A DNA stretch of 64,000 bases, taken from positions 4,203,174-4,267,173 of the forward strand of contig OZ026559.1 in assembly GCA_964020155.1 (NCBI GenBank), read 5' to 3'. The notes under the pieces are model-generated. The model had not been told where the DNA came from, made no database searches, and saw only the letters and a list, made by a program, of their open reading frames with translations. The stretch's first letter is position 1, and each line of letters opens with the position of its first letter. The position numbers and the translations under genes were made by a program. This DNA comes from Chondrilla cf. caribensis. Taxonomy: Eukaryota; Porifera; Demospongiae; Chondrillida; Chondrillidae. This document shows positions 23,008 through 35,269 of this stretch, one piece after another.

Positions 23008-23952
23008 TCTTCACTCAATTGCACCTGGCTATGGTGAGCAATTATAGTGAGTGGCTGTCTTATCCAGTCAACTATATTACAAGTTTTTTATCTTCCATTC
23101 AGGATGTTTACAACTTTTTTCCATATTATTGGTTTGCAATTTACGTTAAAATGAATTATTCTTTTTACTTTCAAAATATCCTCAACTACTTGTGGAATAC
23201 TGATTCCGTTTTGCTTTCAATTTCAACTCCTCAAGACCTGATAGCCCACACTAAAATACATATGTATCCTACCAATTCGTATACAGTTGTAACTAGCCAG
23301 AGTGTATAAAGACTAACATAATCATGGTAACAATTGGTTACATGCAATGTTCATGTGTTGAATTCCAACTGTTACAGGCATAAAACTGCTGAAGACAGCC
23401 CTCGTTTGTTCAACCCATCAGAGCCTGTGAGACATTGAATAAATTAGGATGGGTTCTTCAGGTTTGAATCACGAGAAAACATGTTTTCAATTGGGCTACT
23501 GGTTGAATGAGGTTTCATCTTATGTTCACTATACAAAGAATACCTTGTAGACTGCATGGTGGTTATCAACGTAACATTTTTAGTCCTGGGTCAACAGTAC
23601 CACAGTTCCCCAGTGTTAATATGATACATAATATTATGTGTAATTTTGTATGTACATTCCTATGGGGTGCCCATGGTTATTGTACATTTTGCTATTGGTA
23701 TCCATGAACTGCCATATTTTTACAAAGTTATGGTGGTCATCACAGCCCCTCTGGTGTCATTTTGTGCAGCAGACACTGTACACAGTCATGTCCCGCAAAC
23801 AAGTGTCCATATCAGACTTAACAACAACAGTACAGATACTTGTATGTGCTTCCTGGAGGTGCTTTGGACCTGGTGTGGACCAATAAGATGTGCAGGTCTT
23901 GTAACTGGTGACAACGTGTTTCCCCTTATCAAACATTACAGGTGATGATACA
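23008..23952. other. Upstream region of B3
   Basis: Shares a block with the B4 and B5 upstream regions (TTGTGGAATACTGATT, GTCCTGGGTCAACAGTACC, ACAGCCCCTCTGGTGTCATT). A plus-strand 99-codon frame (23646-23945) has similar frames at 28439-28738 and 31255-31524, but the last is truncated and the B1/B2 blocks do not keep it. I leave it uncalled. Confidence 0.45.
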
Positions 23953-24700
23953 CATAGTTGCCAACCTTTGAAACTTACCTTCAGGGACACTTATGTATCT
24001 ACCGTACCTATGTGCTGTGGCCAAAATGTCTCATCGAATATATATGCAGGTTTAGTATCATTGCTTGTACTTGATAAATAGCTGTGAAAGTAGTCTTAAG
24101 CCTTGCTGAATATCATATTACATTTAGTATGAATTAAATGATTCATTGAATGTATCACAAATGTAGATAAGTATGAAGAACCATAGGTTTTTCTCTAGTA
24201 CTGTATCTATGGAGGAACACAATCAGCCAGTTTATGACGTCATATTGCAAATGGCTGTCAACGCACGGGCGAATTGAAAAGCCACGATTTTTGAGGGATA
24301 ACTGGATGTTATATGCTCCATAGGAATGTAATACTGAGTTTTTACCTCGTTAAATTGATGAATTGACGACGAAGAACCTGCGCAAGTCTTTCCAAGAGCT
24401 TTATAATTGTCGCATTGATCGCCGAACACAGCCGAATGAACATCGAACAGACTAAATATTCCTTCTACAAGAGAATGACTAGTGACGATAAAACAGCTAG
24501 ATAGAATCGAAGCGCTTGTTTGTCGATTATTATGGCACTTCTAAAGACGATTTGAATATAGACAATCGGATTTTGCACCTTGTGGTTTACTGTTGATAAA
24601 TCCGGGACATTTCAGTGATTTTCACCAATCCGTACGGGACATGTTACCACTGAAAAAATCCGTGAATGTCCCGGATGATTCGGGACAGTTGGCAACTATG
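23953..24700. mobile_element. 748-bp non-autonomous DNA element with 13-bp terminal inverted repeats
   Basis: The ends are CATAGTTGCCAAC and GTTGGCAACTATG, perfect inverted repeats. GATACA flanks both sides (23947-23952 and 24701-24706). The B4/B5 paralogous DNA without the insertion reads continuously across the site (GATAATACATAAAACACC near 28733). The interior near the right end has repeated GGGACA/TGTCCC motifs (TCCGGGACATTTCAG, AATGTCCCGGATGATTCGGG). No transposase frame is seen. The TIR type suggests a hAT-like MITE, but the 6-base duplication is shorter than the usual 8. Confidence 0.78.
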
Positions 24701-24860
24701 GATACATAAAACACCTTCCATTTTGTAATGTACATTTCCATTATAGAAGGAATCGAGTATGGGTCCACAAATTTGCAAACCCACAAAGATCAAGGGGAGC
24801 TTAAAGAGTGTTTACACATTCAAAACTGGTGCACATACTTATTTATTGATATCAAACGTG

Positions 24861-27655
24861 CTATCTACTGAAAGTTTTGTTGTTGAAAAATTTCCTCATC
24901 TCCAACTTCACTTTGTGGTACAGCACCTGTATCATCCACCATGCTATTGGTAGGGCAGTGTAGCGTAGTACAAAGTAGAGAGATTGGGTGAAGCTCTGAG
25001 TCTCTTCTCCATATTTACTCAAATGTAGTACTAGTGTAATACTGAATGTTAGTGATCCAAATCCAAAGACAAGTACTGCTATAAACATGAGTAGCAGTAT
25101 CTGTCGAAGTGATTGTTTTGGTGTGATTCCGTATTCCTCTTCTTTGATGAAGATTTGATCAATTGTGAAGGGAATGGATGTTACGATGATGCATACAAAC
25201 ATTGCACACCACACTGTGAGAATGGTAAATCCATAGAAGTGTGGATTAGCACTCACTAACAAGAGTTGAAATGGAAGATGTAGTAATAGACCCACTACAC
25301 CCATGTAGATCCCCCAGAGAGATATTGTTGTAATGACTCTGTGTTGTTTTCTTCCACAACAATTTGTGAATATGCTCCATGTTTTTGGAATGGGAAATGT
25401 GATGTACTTGGTGTGAATGTAGGCGAGCATTAGGGAGCTGATTAGCATAAACCCCAAAAGAAAGTTTGATGCTGTACAATTTGAAATTACATTAATATCT
25501 TTTCTATATGGATAACATGTAGCTATGAGAAATTTGAGTATCATGTATAATGTTAAAGACATGAACAAGACTTGCTACAGCCCAGAAGAATGGTACTTTA
25601 GCTTTGCTCCTACTCTGTTGTAGACTCTTGATCAGTTGTCCTCCCTTGGTGTAGAGTAGGAAGGGAGTTAGTAGACTGATAGTCATGATTAGTGCATAGA
25701 ATCCAAATTTTGGAATGCCTTGGTGTTGTGTTCCCTGAGGCATTTGGTTACGAACCCGAACATCATATCTAAGTTTTGACTCAGGTATCAAATTCATATA
25801 TAATACTCCTGACAATTTCTCTTCATATTGTCTTTGAAGCCTTCCAGAAATCACTGACAAAATCTACATTTTTATTTTAAGAAGGAATGAGATTCACATT
25901 AGCAGACCAGTCCAGTACAGATCAGTTATGTTGAACAAGAATGGATGAACTGATGCAAGAAATTACGTTGTTGTCCACATGCCTTACCTTGCTTACCATA
26001 GTATGTATGTCAAGGATTGCACATGTACACATGTATAAATAATGTATAAGATATATGCAGCAACATAATATATACCTGTATAGTGACAGGTCCTAATGTT
26101 GGATAGCCATCAGGAATGAGTGGAGTTTTGATGCAAGCAATCTGGGATGCCAAGTATAAAGGTGAAGATGTGTTGAATAAAAGGTAGTAGGTCACAGTGG
26201 GTAGGTATTCTCCAAATTCTAGTAGTACACAGGGTCATTATAACGGACCCCCGAAATAACAATAAAATGGCGGACGAATATCAACCCCGAAAACATAGCG
26301 CATTTATAGAGCGGAGGAATAATATTGAATCACTTCTTTGACATGTACTAGTAACTTGAACCTTCTTCTAAAGTCTAAGTAAGAAATTGATCGAATAGCA
26401 TCTATCAAGAAGCTGTAAACACGCCATAAATTTATAGTACTTTCGGGTAAAAATCGCATTTTCCGCACCTGTAGATGGCCTTGGATGAATTTCAAATTGG
26501 TATCAAATAAAAGAGCGTATCATTGTCTAAATATCTGCCGTGAACCAAAATGTTATAATCATAAACACAAGAGTTATAACCAAAAATGTACTGAAATACG
26601 AATAAAACGAAGGAAAAATAGGCGTAAATGTTCGTATAACTTCAACGTACCTGATTATAACGCTTTGGTTCACGGTCACATTGTAGACAATGTCTTTCTC
26701 TAACGTTATAAAGCATAATATTCCGGGGGAAAGGCCATTTACAGGTGCGGCTAACACCGTTTTTGAGAAACTACCTCCCAGCCGCCATTTAATGTGACGT
26801 TGCTATAGTTATTACGCAATATATTATTACGTGTTAGCCGTCCGCAATATGCGCTTCGAATTTTTCAAGGTTCCTGAAGTCAGAAGATCGTTTGCGACCC
26901 AAGTCAACTTTGAAGATTCCTAAAGGTATGTATTTGATTTTGTACTGGAATGAATTATGCGTGCCGTTTTTTAAGATAATTCAATCGTAAACCTTTGCGA
27001 TAATTGCGAATTAGTTTCAATTATCGATGTTTTATGTGCTTCCTTGACCAATCTAGTCGTTTATTTTAGCGTATTCGTTAATTTTCATCGAATACAAATG
27101 GCGATAATGTTTTATCGTTTGTTGATTGCATGTCAGCATTAATGCAGTTGCATGAAGCAGGTCTTCTATCGTGAGTTCGTCGTCTGAGCGAAATTATTGC
27201 GCAATCATTTCTCCGCGAGTAGTGACGTAGGTGATGAATACTCAACATTCCAATCAGTTATCGCCTAAAATCTCACATAACGCCAGGTCCGTTATAATCC
27301 CCCTGTGTATTGCTTCACTGCCAATGCTGTATATCGGTGTGGTGGTCCACATGTACCAATATAACCTGTGATAAGTGTAGTTTATTCCCAGGTATGTCCT
27401 CCATGGATAGGTCCCAAGTGAGCACTCTTCAGGAAGTGGGTCTGTGTAGTTGGTGAAGTAGGCTACGATGACACTAGATGGTTTAGCCCGATTGATGGGG
27501 TAGAAGGCATTGAGGAGTTGTTGATAGTTGTCAGGATAAGCTTTGATTGAGTTCAATATTTCAAAGGGATCATCACAAACTTGATAGTGATCACATCCTC
27601 CACAAGTACCTTCTATGGGGATAGTCCACAGAACCAGTATTATTGCTACACTCAT
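24861..27655 (-). pseudogene. B4: seven-transmembrane gene split by a DNA element and frameshifted
   Basis: Exon 1 (26076-27655) begins MSVAIILVLWTIPIEGTCGG and is interrupted after SIGSEAI by a 1,080-bp element (26228-27307). Removing the element and one TA restores the same 498 bases seen in other copies. Exon 2 (about 24861-25863) has an extra base near 25546, so the frame changes between the TM2 segment (AVASLVHVFN) and YMILKFLIAT. A one-base deletion near 24892 alters the tail (MRKFFNNKTFSR). The intron is about 25864-26075. Its closest relative is the intact B5, which shares the exon 2 start NLIPESKLRYDVRVRNQMPQ. Three independent lesions make this a clear pseudogene. Confidence 0.88.
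26228..27307. mobile_element. 1,080-bp TIR element inserted in B4 exon 1
   Basis: The ends are CACAGGGTCATTATAACGGA and its near-inverse TCCGTTATAATCCCCCTGTG (two mismatches in 20). They are flanked by TA on both sides (26226-26227 and 27308-27309). The uninterrupted exon in B3 has a single TA at this point, so the insertion with TA duplication is directly demonstrated. TA duplication fits Tc1/mariner-type elements. Internal frames (63 codons minus at 26304-26495, 72 codons plus at 26485-26703) show no transposase motif, so the copy is non-autonomous. Confidence 0.85.
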
Positions 27656-28906
27656 TCTTCACTCAATTGCACCTGGCTATGGTGAGCAATTATAGTGAGT
27701 GGCTTTCTTATACAGTCAAATATATTGCAAGTTTTTTTATCTCCAGTCAGGATGTTTACAACTGTTTTCCATATTATTGGTTTGCAATTTACGTTAAAAT
27801 GAATTACTCTTTTTACTTTCAAAATATCCTCAACTACTTGTGGAATACTGATTCCGTTTTGCTTTCAATTTCAACTCCTCAAGACCTGATAGCCCACACT
27901 AAAATACATATGTATCCTACCAAGTTGTATACAGTTGTAACTAGCCAGAGTGTATAAAGATTAACATAATATGGTAACAATTGGTTACATGCAATGTTCA
28001 TGGGTTGAATTCCAACTGTTACAGGCATAAAACTGCTGCAGACAGCCCTCGTTTGTCCAACCCATCAGAGCCTGTCAGACAGTGAATAAATTAGGATGGG
28101 TTCTTCGGGGTTGAATCACGAGAAAACATGTTTTCAATTGGGCTACTGGTTGAATGAGGTTTCATCTTATGTTCACTATACAAAGAATACCTTGTAGACT
28201 GCATGGTGGTTATCAACATGACATTTTTAGTCCTGGGTCAACAGTACCACAGTTCCCCAGTGTTAATATGATACATACAGAACACCCTGCTAAAATGGCC
28301 TGGGGGAAACACTGGACCGTATAATGATGCATCCAATTTTGTGTCATGTGAATGCCAACACGATTCACTATGCTACGTTGATGGCCGTACCACTACCGCA
28401 GAGCTTGCTCCGGCCCTGACATAATATTATGTGTAGTTTTGTATGTACATTGCAATGAGGTGCCCATGGTTATTGTACATTTTGCTATTGGTATCCATGA
28501 ACTGCCATTTTACAAAGTTATGATGGTCATCACAGCCCCTCTGGTGTCATTTTGTGCAGCAGACACTGCACACAGTCATGTGCCGCAAACAAGTGTCCAT
28601 ATCAGACTTAACAACACAGGTACAGATAATTGTATGTGCTTCCTGGAGGTGCTTCGGACCTGGTGTGGACCAATAAGATGCGTAGGTCTTGTAACTGGTG
28701 ACAACGTGTTTCCCCTTATCAAACATTACATGCGATAATACATAAAACACCTTCCATTTTGTAATGTACATTTCCATTATAGAAGGAATCGAGTATGGGT
28801 CCACAAATTTGCAAACCCACAAAGATCAAGGGGAGCTCAAAGAGTGTTTACACATTCAAAACTGGTGCACATAATTATTTATTGATATCAAACGTGCTAT
28901 ATATAT
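27656..28906. other. Region between B4 and B5
   Basis: Upstream block of B4, paralogous to 23008-23952, followed by the conserved B 3' flank (GGAATCGAGTATGGGTCCAC, also at 24750). It carries one small insertion at 28277-28418. No gene is recognised. Confidence 0.5.
28277..28418. mobile_element. Short insertion with possible 4-bp duplication
   Basis: Compared with the B3 block (GATACATAATATTATGTG near 23627), 142 extra bases are present here, flanked by ACAT on both sides (28273-28276 and 28419-28422). There are no obvious inverted ends, no coding frame and no A-rich tail. The insertion is certain by comparison; its class is unknown. Confidence 0.5.
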
Positions 28907-30615
28907 CTACTGAAAGTTTTGTTGTTGAAAAATTTGCCTCATCTCCAACTTCAGTTTGTGGTACAGCACCTGTATCATCCATGATGCTATTGGTAGGGCA
29001 GTGTAGCGTAGTACAAAGTAGAGAGATTGGGTGAAGCTCTGAGTCTCTTCTCCATATTTACTCAAATGTAGTACAAGTGTAATACTGAATGTTAGTGATC
29101 CAAATCCAAAGACTAGTACTACTATGAACATGAGTAGCAGTATCTGTCGAAGTGCTTGTTTTGGTGTGATTCTGTATTCCTCTTCTTTGATGAAGATTTG
29201 ATCAATTGTGAAGGGAATGGATGTTACGATGATGCATACAAACATTGCACACCATACTGTGAAAATGGTAAATCCATAGAAGTGTGGATTAGCACTCACT
29301 AACAAGAGTTGAAATGGAAGATGTAGTAATAGACCCATTACACTCATGTAGATCCCCCAGAGAGATATTGTTGTAATGATTCTGTGTTGATTTCTTCCAC
29401 AACATTTTGTGAATATGCTCCATGTTCTGGGAATGGGAAATGTGATGTACTTGGTGTGAATGTAGGCTAGCATTAGGGAGCTGATTAGCATGAAACCCAA
29501 AAGAAAGTTTGATGTTGTACAATTTAAAATTACATCAGTATCGTTTCTATATGGATAACATGTTGCTATCAGTATATTGAGTATCATGTAAATGTTGAAG
29601 ACATGAACAAGACTTGCTACAGCCCAGAAGAATGGTACTTTAACTTTGCTCCTACTTTGTTGTAGACTCTTGATCAGTTGTCCTTCCTTGGTGTAGAGTA
29701 AGAAGGGAGCCAGTAGACTGATAGTCATGATCAGTACATAGAATCCAAATTTTGGAATGCCTTGGTGTTGTGTTCCCTGAGGCATTTGGTTACGAACCCG
29801 AACATCATATCTAAGTTTTGACTCAGGTATCAAATTCATATATAATACTCCTGACAATTTCTCTTCATATTGTCTTTGAAGCCTTCCAGAAATCACTGAC
29901 AAAATCTACATTTTTATTTTAAGAAGGAATGAGATTCACATTAGCAGACCAGTCCAGTACAGATCAGTTATGTTGAACAAGAATGGATGAACTGATGCAA
30001 GAAATTACGTTGTTGTCCACATGCCTTACCTTGCTTACCATAGTATGTATGTCAAGGATTGCACATGTACACATGTATAAATAATGTATAAGATATATGC
30101 AGTAACATAATATATACCTGTATAGTGACAGGTCCTAATGTTGGTTTGCCATCAGGAATGAGTGGAGTTTTGATGCAAGCAATCTGGGATGCCAAGTATA
30201 AAGGTGAAGATGTGTTGAATAAAAGGTAGTAGGTCACAGTGGGTAGGTATTCTCCAAATTCTAGTAATGTTCCTTCACTGTCAATGCTATATATCGGTGT
30301 AGTGGTCCACATGTACCAATATATGTTGTGATAAGTGTAGTTTATTATCGGGTATGTCCTCCATGGATAGGTCCCAAGTGAGCACTCTTCAGGAAGTGGG
30401 TCTGTGTAGTTAGCGAAGTAGGCTATGATGACACTAGATGGTTTAGCCCGATTGATGGGGTAGAAGGCATTGAGGAGTTGTTCATAATTGTCAGGATAAA
30501 CTTTGATAGAGTTCAATATTTCCAAGGGATCATCACAAACTTGATAGCGATCACATCCTCCACAAGTACCTTCTATGAGGATAGTCCACAGAAATAGTGT
30601 TATTGCTACACTCAT
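28907..30615 (-). CDS. B5: seven-transmembrane receptor-like protein, two exons, intact
   Basis: Exon 1 is 30118-30615 (166 codons, MSVAITLFLWTILIEGTCGG), the intron 29906-30117 (GT..AG) and exon 2 28907-29905 (332 codons plus stop); 498 aa. The ectodomain keeps CDRYQVCDD, YFANYTDPLPEECS, YPWRTYPI and LFNTSSPLYLASQIAC. Exon 2 keeps all seven hydrophobic helices and the basic inner loops. Compared with B3, the region before TM1 is distinct (NLIPESKLRYDVRVRNQM, GTQHQGIPKFGF), which defines a B4/B5 subtype. The receptor family is not identified. B5 is the intact partner in the tandem duplication that produced B4. Confidence 0.83.
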
Positions 30616-33600
30616 TCTTCACTCAATTGTACCTGGCTATGGTGAGCAACAATAGTGAGTGGCTTTCTTATCCAGTCAACTATATTACAATTTTTTATCT
30701 TCCATTCAGGATGTTTACAACTGTTTTTCATATTTTTGGATTACAATTTACTTTAAAATGAATTACTCTTTTTACTTTCAAAATATCCTCAACTACTTGT
30801 GGAATACCGATTTCTGTTTTGCTTTCAATTTCAACTCCTCGAGACCACATAGTTCACACCAGAATACATATGTATCCTACCAAGCCTTACACAGTTGTAA
30901 CTAGCCAGAGTGTATACAGACCAACATAATAATGGTAACAATTGGTTACATGCAATGTTCATGGATTGAATTCCAACTGTTACAGGCATACAGCTGCTGC
31001 AGACAGCCCTCGTTTGTCCAACCCATCAGAGCCTGTCAGACATTGAATAAATTTGGATGGGTTCTTCAGGTTTGAATCCCGAGAAAACATGTTTTCAATT
31101 GGGCTACTGGTTGAATGAGGGTTTCATCTTATGTTCACTATACAAAGAATACCTTGTAGACTACATGGTGGTTAACAACATGACATATTTTGTCCTGGGT
31201 CAACAGTACCACAGTTCCCCAGTGTTAATATAATACATAATAATATGTGTAGTTTTGTATGTACATTACAATGAGGTACTGATGGTTATTGTACATTTTG
31301 CTATTGGTATCCATGAACTGCCATTTTACAAAGTTATGGTGGTCATCACAGCACCTCTGGTTTCATTTTGTGCAGCAGACACTGTACACAGTCACGTCCC
31401 GCACACAAGTGTCCATATCAGACTTAACAACACAGGTACAGATACTTGTATGTGCTTCCTGGAGGTGCTGTGGACCTGGTGTGGACCAATAAGATGCGTA
31501 GGTCTTGTAACTGGTTTCCTCTAATCAAACATTACATGTGATAAAACATAAATAACATTTGTATTAATTTGTAAATTTTGCAGGGTTCGAAGGTTTAAAT
31601 TATGGTTAAATTTGTATGCACGTGTACCAATGAAGGTGCTATAAATCTCATGGTGACCAGCCAGGAAATTTTATATTTTGTCACTGGCCACCACAACCTA
31701 TCCAGTGTTCACATGACACTTAATAATGCAACTGTTAATGCATGTTAGAACCCTACTGAATGTCCTACAGACCTAATGGTGCCCTGCAAGAATATTTCAA
31801 AGTTACTGCTGATCGTCACAGCCCCTCTGGTGTCATTTGTGCAGCAGACACTGTACACAGTCACTTGCCACACAAACCTGTACTAGCATTAATATTTTAC
31901 ACATGTAGGTATATTGTATTTCATTAGCTATATAATATTATTATGTTGATGTGAACAGGAAGATTCGAATTTTGACAAAATTAGGAAATTATATCAAATT
32001 AATTTGATCAATTCTCACATGCATGAATAGATAGCCCTATTAATGAGATAGTCAAATAGCCGACATGATCTTATATGTAGGTGGTCCTACAACTGGAGTT
32101 ACATGGTTCACGGTCCCATTATTGAGGTAATTGGATGTGATCTTTACTGAATGACCTTAGTGCTGTGGTGGTCTTTCAGTGGGCACTGTTCAGTTCATGG
32201 TATGCCATGGATCGTTCACAAGAGCATGGTCATCACACTAGAATGCATGGCTTTCACAGTACAGCACTTATCCACTGAATCTGATTATAAGAACCCTTAA
32301 TTTGTAGAACTGCCAAAATCAGTACAGAGTATGGTTTCCTACATGACAAAGACTTCTGCAGTACAAAGACAGTTTTGGCGGCCAGGCTTTCACTATATGT
32401 ATAATAATAATATTATTATTATGTTGATGTTGTGTCAGAGGTACATAAACATCACACTGGAATGGCTTCCACTATATACAGCACTTGATCTAATTATAAG
32501 ACCCTTAATCTGCACAACTACTAAAACCATTGTAGAGTATGGTTTCCTACATAACAATGACTTCTGCAGTACAAAGACATGCTTGCATGGAGTCAGGCCT
32601 TCACTGTGTGCTCACGTATGTTGATGTTATGTCTTGAGCAGTATGGCATCCATTGCAATTGGCGTAATTATTATTAATACTAATTATGTCTAGGATCATA
32701 AACAAATGATATATATTTATGAATGAGAATCTATAAGGATCCAGAAGATGACAATTCTAAATTTTAAATATTAAATTTTATTGACAACAGTTCACTAAAG
32801 CGAGTCTCAATTAATATAGCATTACATACATGGATGTATTATGTATTGCAAATATTATAATGTCTGTTATACCATACTGTCTGAAATTTTCATAAAATTA
32901 ACATCTCTTGAAAATTTCGGACACTACAGAATATAATGCAAGGCCATGCAAGCATGCATTCACAACCTGGTGTGTACATATATTCACAAACACATGTATA
33001 CCTTTCACTTGTATACATAGTACCTGGGCTATCCTTAGCTGTAGCTACCTAGTGTGGCTAGAAGCCTCACAACCTGTAATGAAGTTGTTATTGCATGTAT
33101 AAGTCTTCAATTACATGCTTGGTTGAGTTGGAGGGAACACAACAATTCTTCACATCATATGATGTTGATCGAGGTACCGTTGTATGGGTATGTTGTGAAT
33201 GTGTATTTTATACGCACAGATTATTTTGAAATTGACCCTGAACAGAGAAATAGAACCACTCCCCACAACTTACAGAATTAAGTTAACACTATATTTCAAC
33301 ATTAATTTTCAGTGGATCCGTTACACAAGAACAAACATATACATAATATCATTATTTAGTGCAACTAGAGGACTAGGACATGTAATATTTCTGACTATGC
33401 ATTATCAGAAGATGACTAGAGAACTATTATTCCACCTACTGGAGCATTGCATGTTACGTCACAAGAATCAAGTACAATTTTCCTGGTTGTTATGGTCACA
33501 GTTGTCATGGTGACTGTTGATTGTATGGCACACTTGGTCATTATCATGGCTTTCTTATGAATATAATTATGACAATGATAAACATATTCAGCCTGTGGTT

Positions 33601-33642
33601 ACCTGCCTGTAGATCCACTTGAATAGTGTGACCTCTATAGTG
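30616..33642. other. Long intergenic region between B5 and A4
   Basis: 30616-31540 is the B upstream block. About 31800-31880 repeats a piece of it (CACAGCCCCTCTGGTGTCAT). Two related copies of a block of about 110 bases (GAGTATGGTTTCCTACAT, GACTTCTGCAGTACAAAGAC) lie at about 32325-32370 and 32530-32580. The rest, to the A4 start, is AT-rich with no recognised gene. Confidence 0.5.
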
Positions 33643-35016
33643 ATGGAGCTGAAAATGTTTACCATTTTCTTTTTGTTTCTCTCCATTATTGGAAACTCTT
33701 GTTACTCTGAAAAACTACCCTCTCCCCAGCCCTCTCCATCTCCATCTCAATCTCTCAGTTCTGAGCAGTGTAATGCAAGACGCCTGCCAATGGGACCACT
33801 GGTAGGTCCTCCTGGTCGTGATGGAGCTCCCGGTCGTGATGGTCGTGATGGAGTTGGGGCAGCAGGTCGTGATGGTCTCCCCGGTCCAGCTGGTCCTCCA
33901 GGTGCTCCAGGCTCTCCAGGTCCCAGTGGAGTCAACCTTGATGAACTTCGCGAGATTGTTCGTTTGATGGCTAAAGAAGAACTGAAGAACTTGACATCTG
34001 AAGATCGTGAACCAGTGAAGATTGTTGTGGAGTGTGATAAACTGTGTCCCACAACCAATCCCACTCCCTCCACACCTACCACTAGACCTATAACAGTGAA
34101 TCCTTCACCAACTGCCAATGAAACAGTCAGACCCACCTTGTCCACTAGACGCCCGATCTTCCCTAGTCCAGGGACTCATCTCTTTGTGAGGACCTGCCGT
34201 CGTGGACTGAGCCGCATGGATGCTGCTCCTTCTTGTCGTCTCATTCTCTTGTGTGATCCAACTAGTCCTTCAGGATTCTACTGGATTGAGACCAGCCACC
34301 TCTATGACAGTGCTCGCTCTCTCAACCAGATGTACTGTTACATGGAATTCGGTAAGTGCCTGGTCCCAGGGATCACTAGAGTGGGTCTGATCAACATGAC
34401 TAACAATGCTTCCAGCTGCCCAAGACACTTAGAACTGATAGAGCAATCAGGAAAGAGAATGTGTGATAGTCCACTCTATGGTGAACGGTTCACGTCAGTT
34501 GTATTTCCAACTTTCAACATCAAATACAATCATGTTTGTGGTAGAGCAGTGGGGTATGCTCGTTATGCACCATTTGCCTTTTACTACAGTGTTACCGGCT
34601 CCTACAAATCCATTGACCAACCTTATGTTCATGGACTATCTATTACCTACACAATCAATGATGAGCGCAAACACATCTGGTCCCTGGCTGGAGGATATTC
34701 AGACCCTGGTGGTGGACAGGCCTCCTGTCCATGTGCTGGTGATTCATCCCACCGTCCCCCATCTTTTGTCGGTGATGACCACTATTGTGAATCAGGTGGT
34801 CATTCTACCACAGCTGCTAAGTGGTACATGGACAATCCCCTTTGGGATGGACAGGGTTGTCACTCATCCTCCCGTTGCTGTGACAACAGACGTCAGCCGT
34901 GGTTCTGGCAAATCTTACCTGAAATGACTGATTCTGATATTGAGGTTCGCTGGCTGCGTCCAACTGGATCAGCCTACAATGTTGCTATTGAACAACTTGA
35001 GCTATATGTCTACTGA
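33643..35016 (+). CDS. A4: secreted collagen-like protein with Cys-rich C-terminal domain (intact)
   Basis: 457 codons from the ATG that opens a clean signal peptide (MELKMFTIFFLFLSIIGNSC). An in-frame ATG eight codons upstream (33619) is possible but less signal-like. The order is Pro/Ser segment, then [19 protein letters not shown], then Gly-X-Y triplets with GRDGRDGVGAAGRDG. The conserved helix segment, a linker with NET, and the Cys-rich domain follow (RTCRRGLSRMDAAPSC, GFYWIETSH, MYCYMEFGKC, ITRVGLINMTNN, HVCGRAVGYA, HIWSLAGGY, SCPCAGD, HYCESGGH, NPLWDGQGC, SRCCDN, DIEVRWLRP). It is very close to A2 in the domain but has a different signal peptide, as if the 5' end had been exchanged. 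It is followed by the same 3' flank as A2 and the A2' fragment. Confidence 0.88.
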   Translation: MELKMFTIFFLFLSIIGNSCYSEKLPSPQPSPSPSQSLSSEQCNARRLPMGPLVGPPGRDGAPGRDGRDGVGAAGRDGLPGPAGPPGAPGSPGPSGVNLDELREIVRLMAKEELKNLTSEDREPVKIVVECDKLCPTTNPTPSTPTTRPITVNPSPTANETVRPTLSTRRPIFPSPGTHLFVRTCRRGLSRMDAAPSCRLILLCDPTSPSGFYWIETSHLYDSARSLNQMYCYMEFGKCLVPGITRVGLINMTNNASSCPRHLELIEQSGKRMCDSPLYGERFTSVVFPTFNIKYNHVCGRAVGYARYAPFAFYYSVTGSYKSIDQPYVHGLSITYTINDERKHIWSLAGGYSDPGGGQASCPCAGDSSHRPPSFVGDDHYCESGGHSTTAAKWYMDNPLWDGQGCHSSSRCCDNRRQPWFWQILPEMTDSDIEVRWLRPTGSAYNVAIEQLELYVY

Positions 35017-35269
35017 CAGGACATAGTCCACAGCAACAATGATAGTGAGTAGTGTCTGCTAATTACCCAGATTTCAGCATCAGAAGTACACAATTTCACA
35101 GCAAATATCACATACGATTGATTATATATAAACAGACTGATCATTAGTTTGATTCATAATTTAATTATTAATAATAATATTATATCCAATTTCTACAATA
35201 ATAATAGTGATCATTGACTAATCAGTATAGACAATACTATTAAGCTGTGGCATATATTTGCCTGCCTGA
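35017..35269. other. A4 3' flank
   Basis: Duplicate of the sequence following A2 and A2'. No gene is present. Confidence 0.45.

Noticed and set aside
23646..23945. 99-codon plus-strand frame upstream of B3, with similar frames at 28439-28738 and 31255-31524
   Set aside because: The third copy is truncated, the equivalent blocks upstream of B1, B2 and B6 do not keep the frame, and there is no signal, domain or codon-position bias. Conservation is explained by recent DNA duplication.
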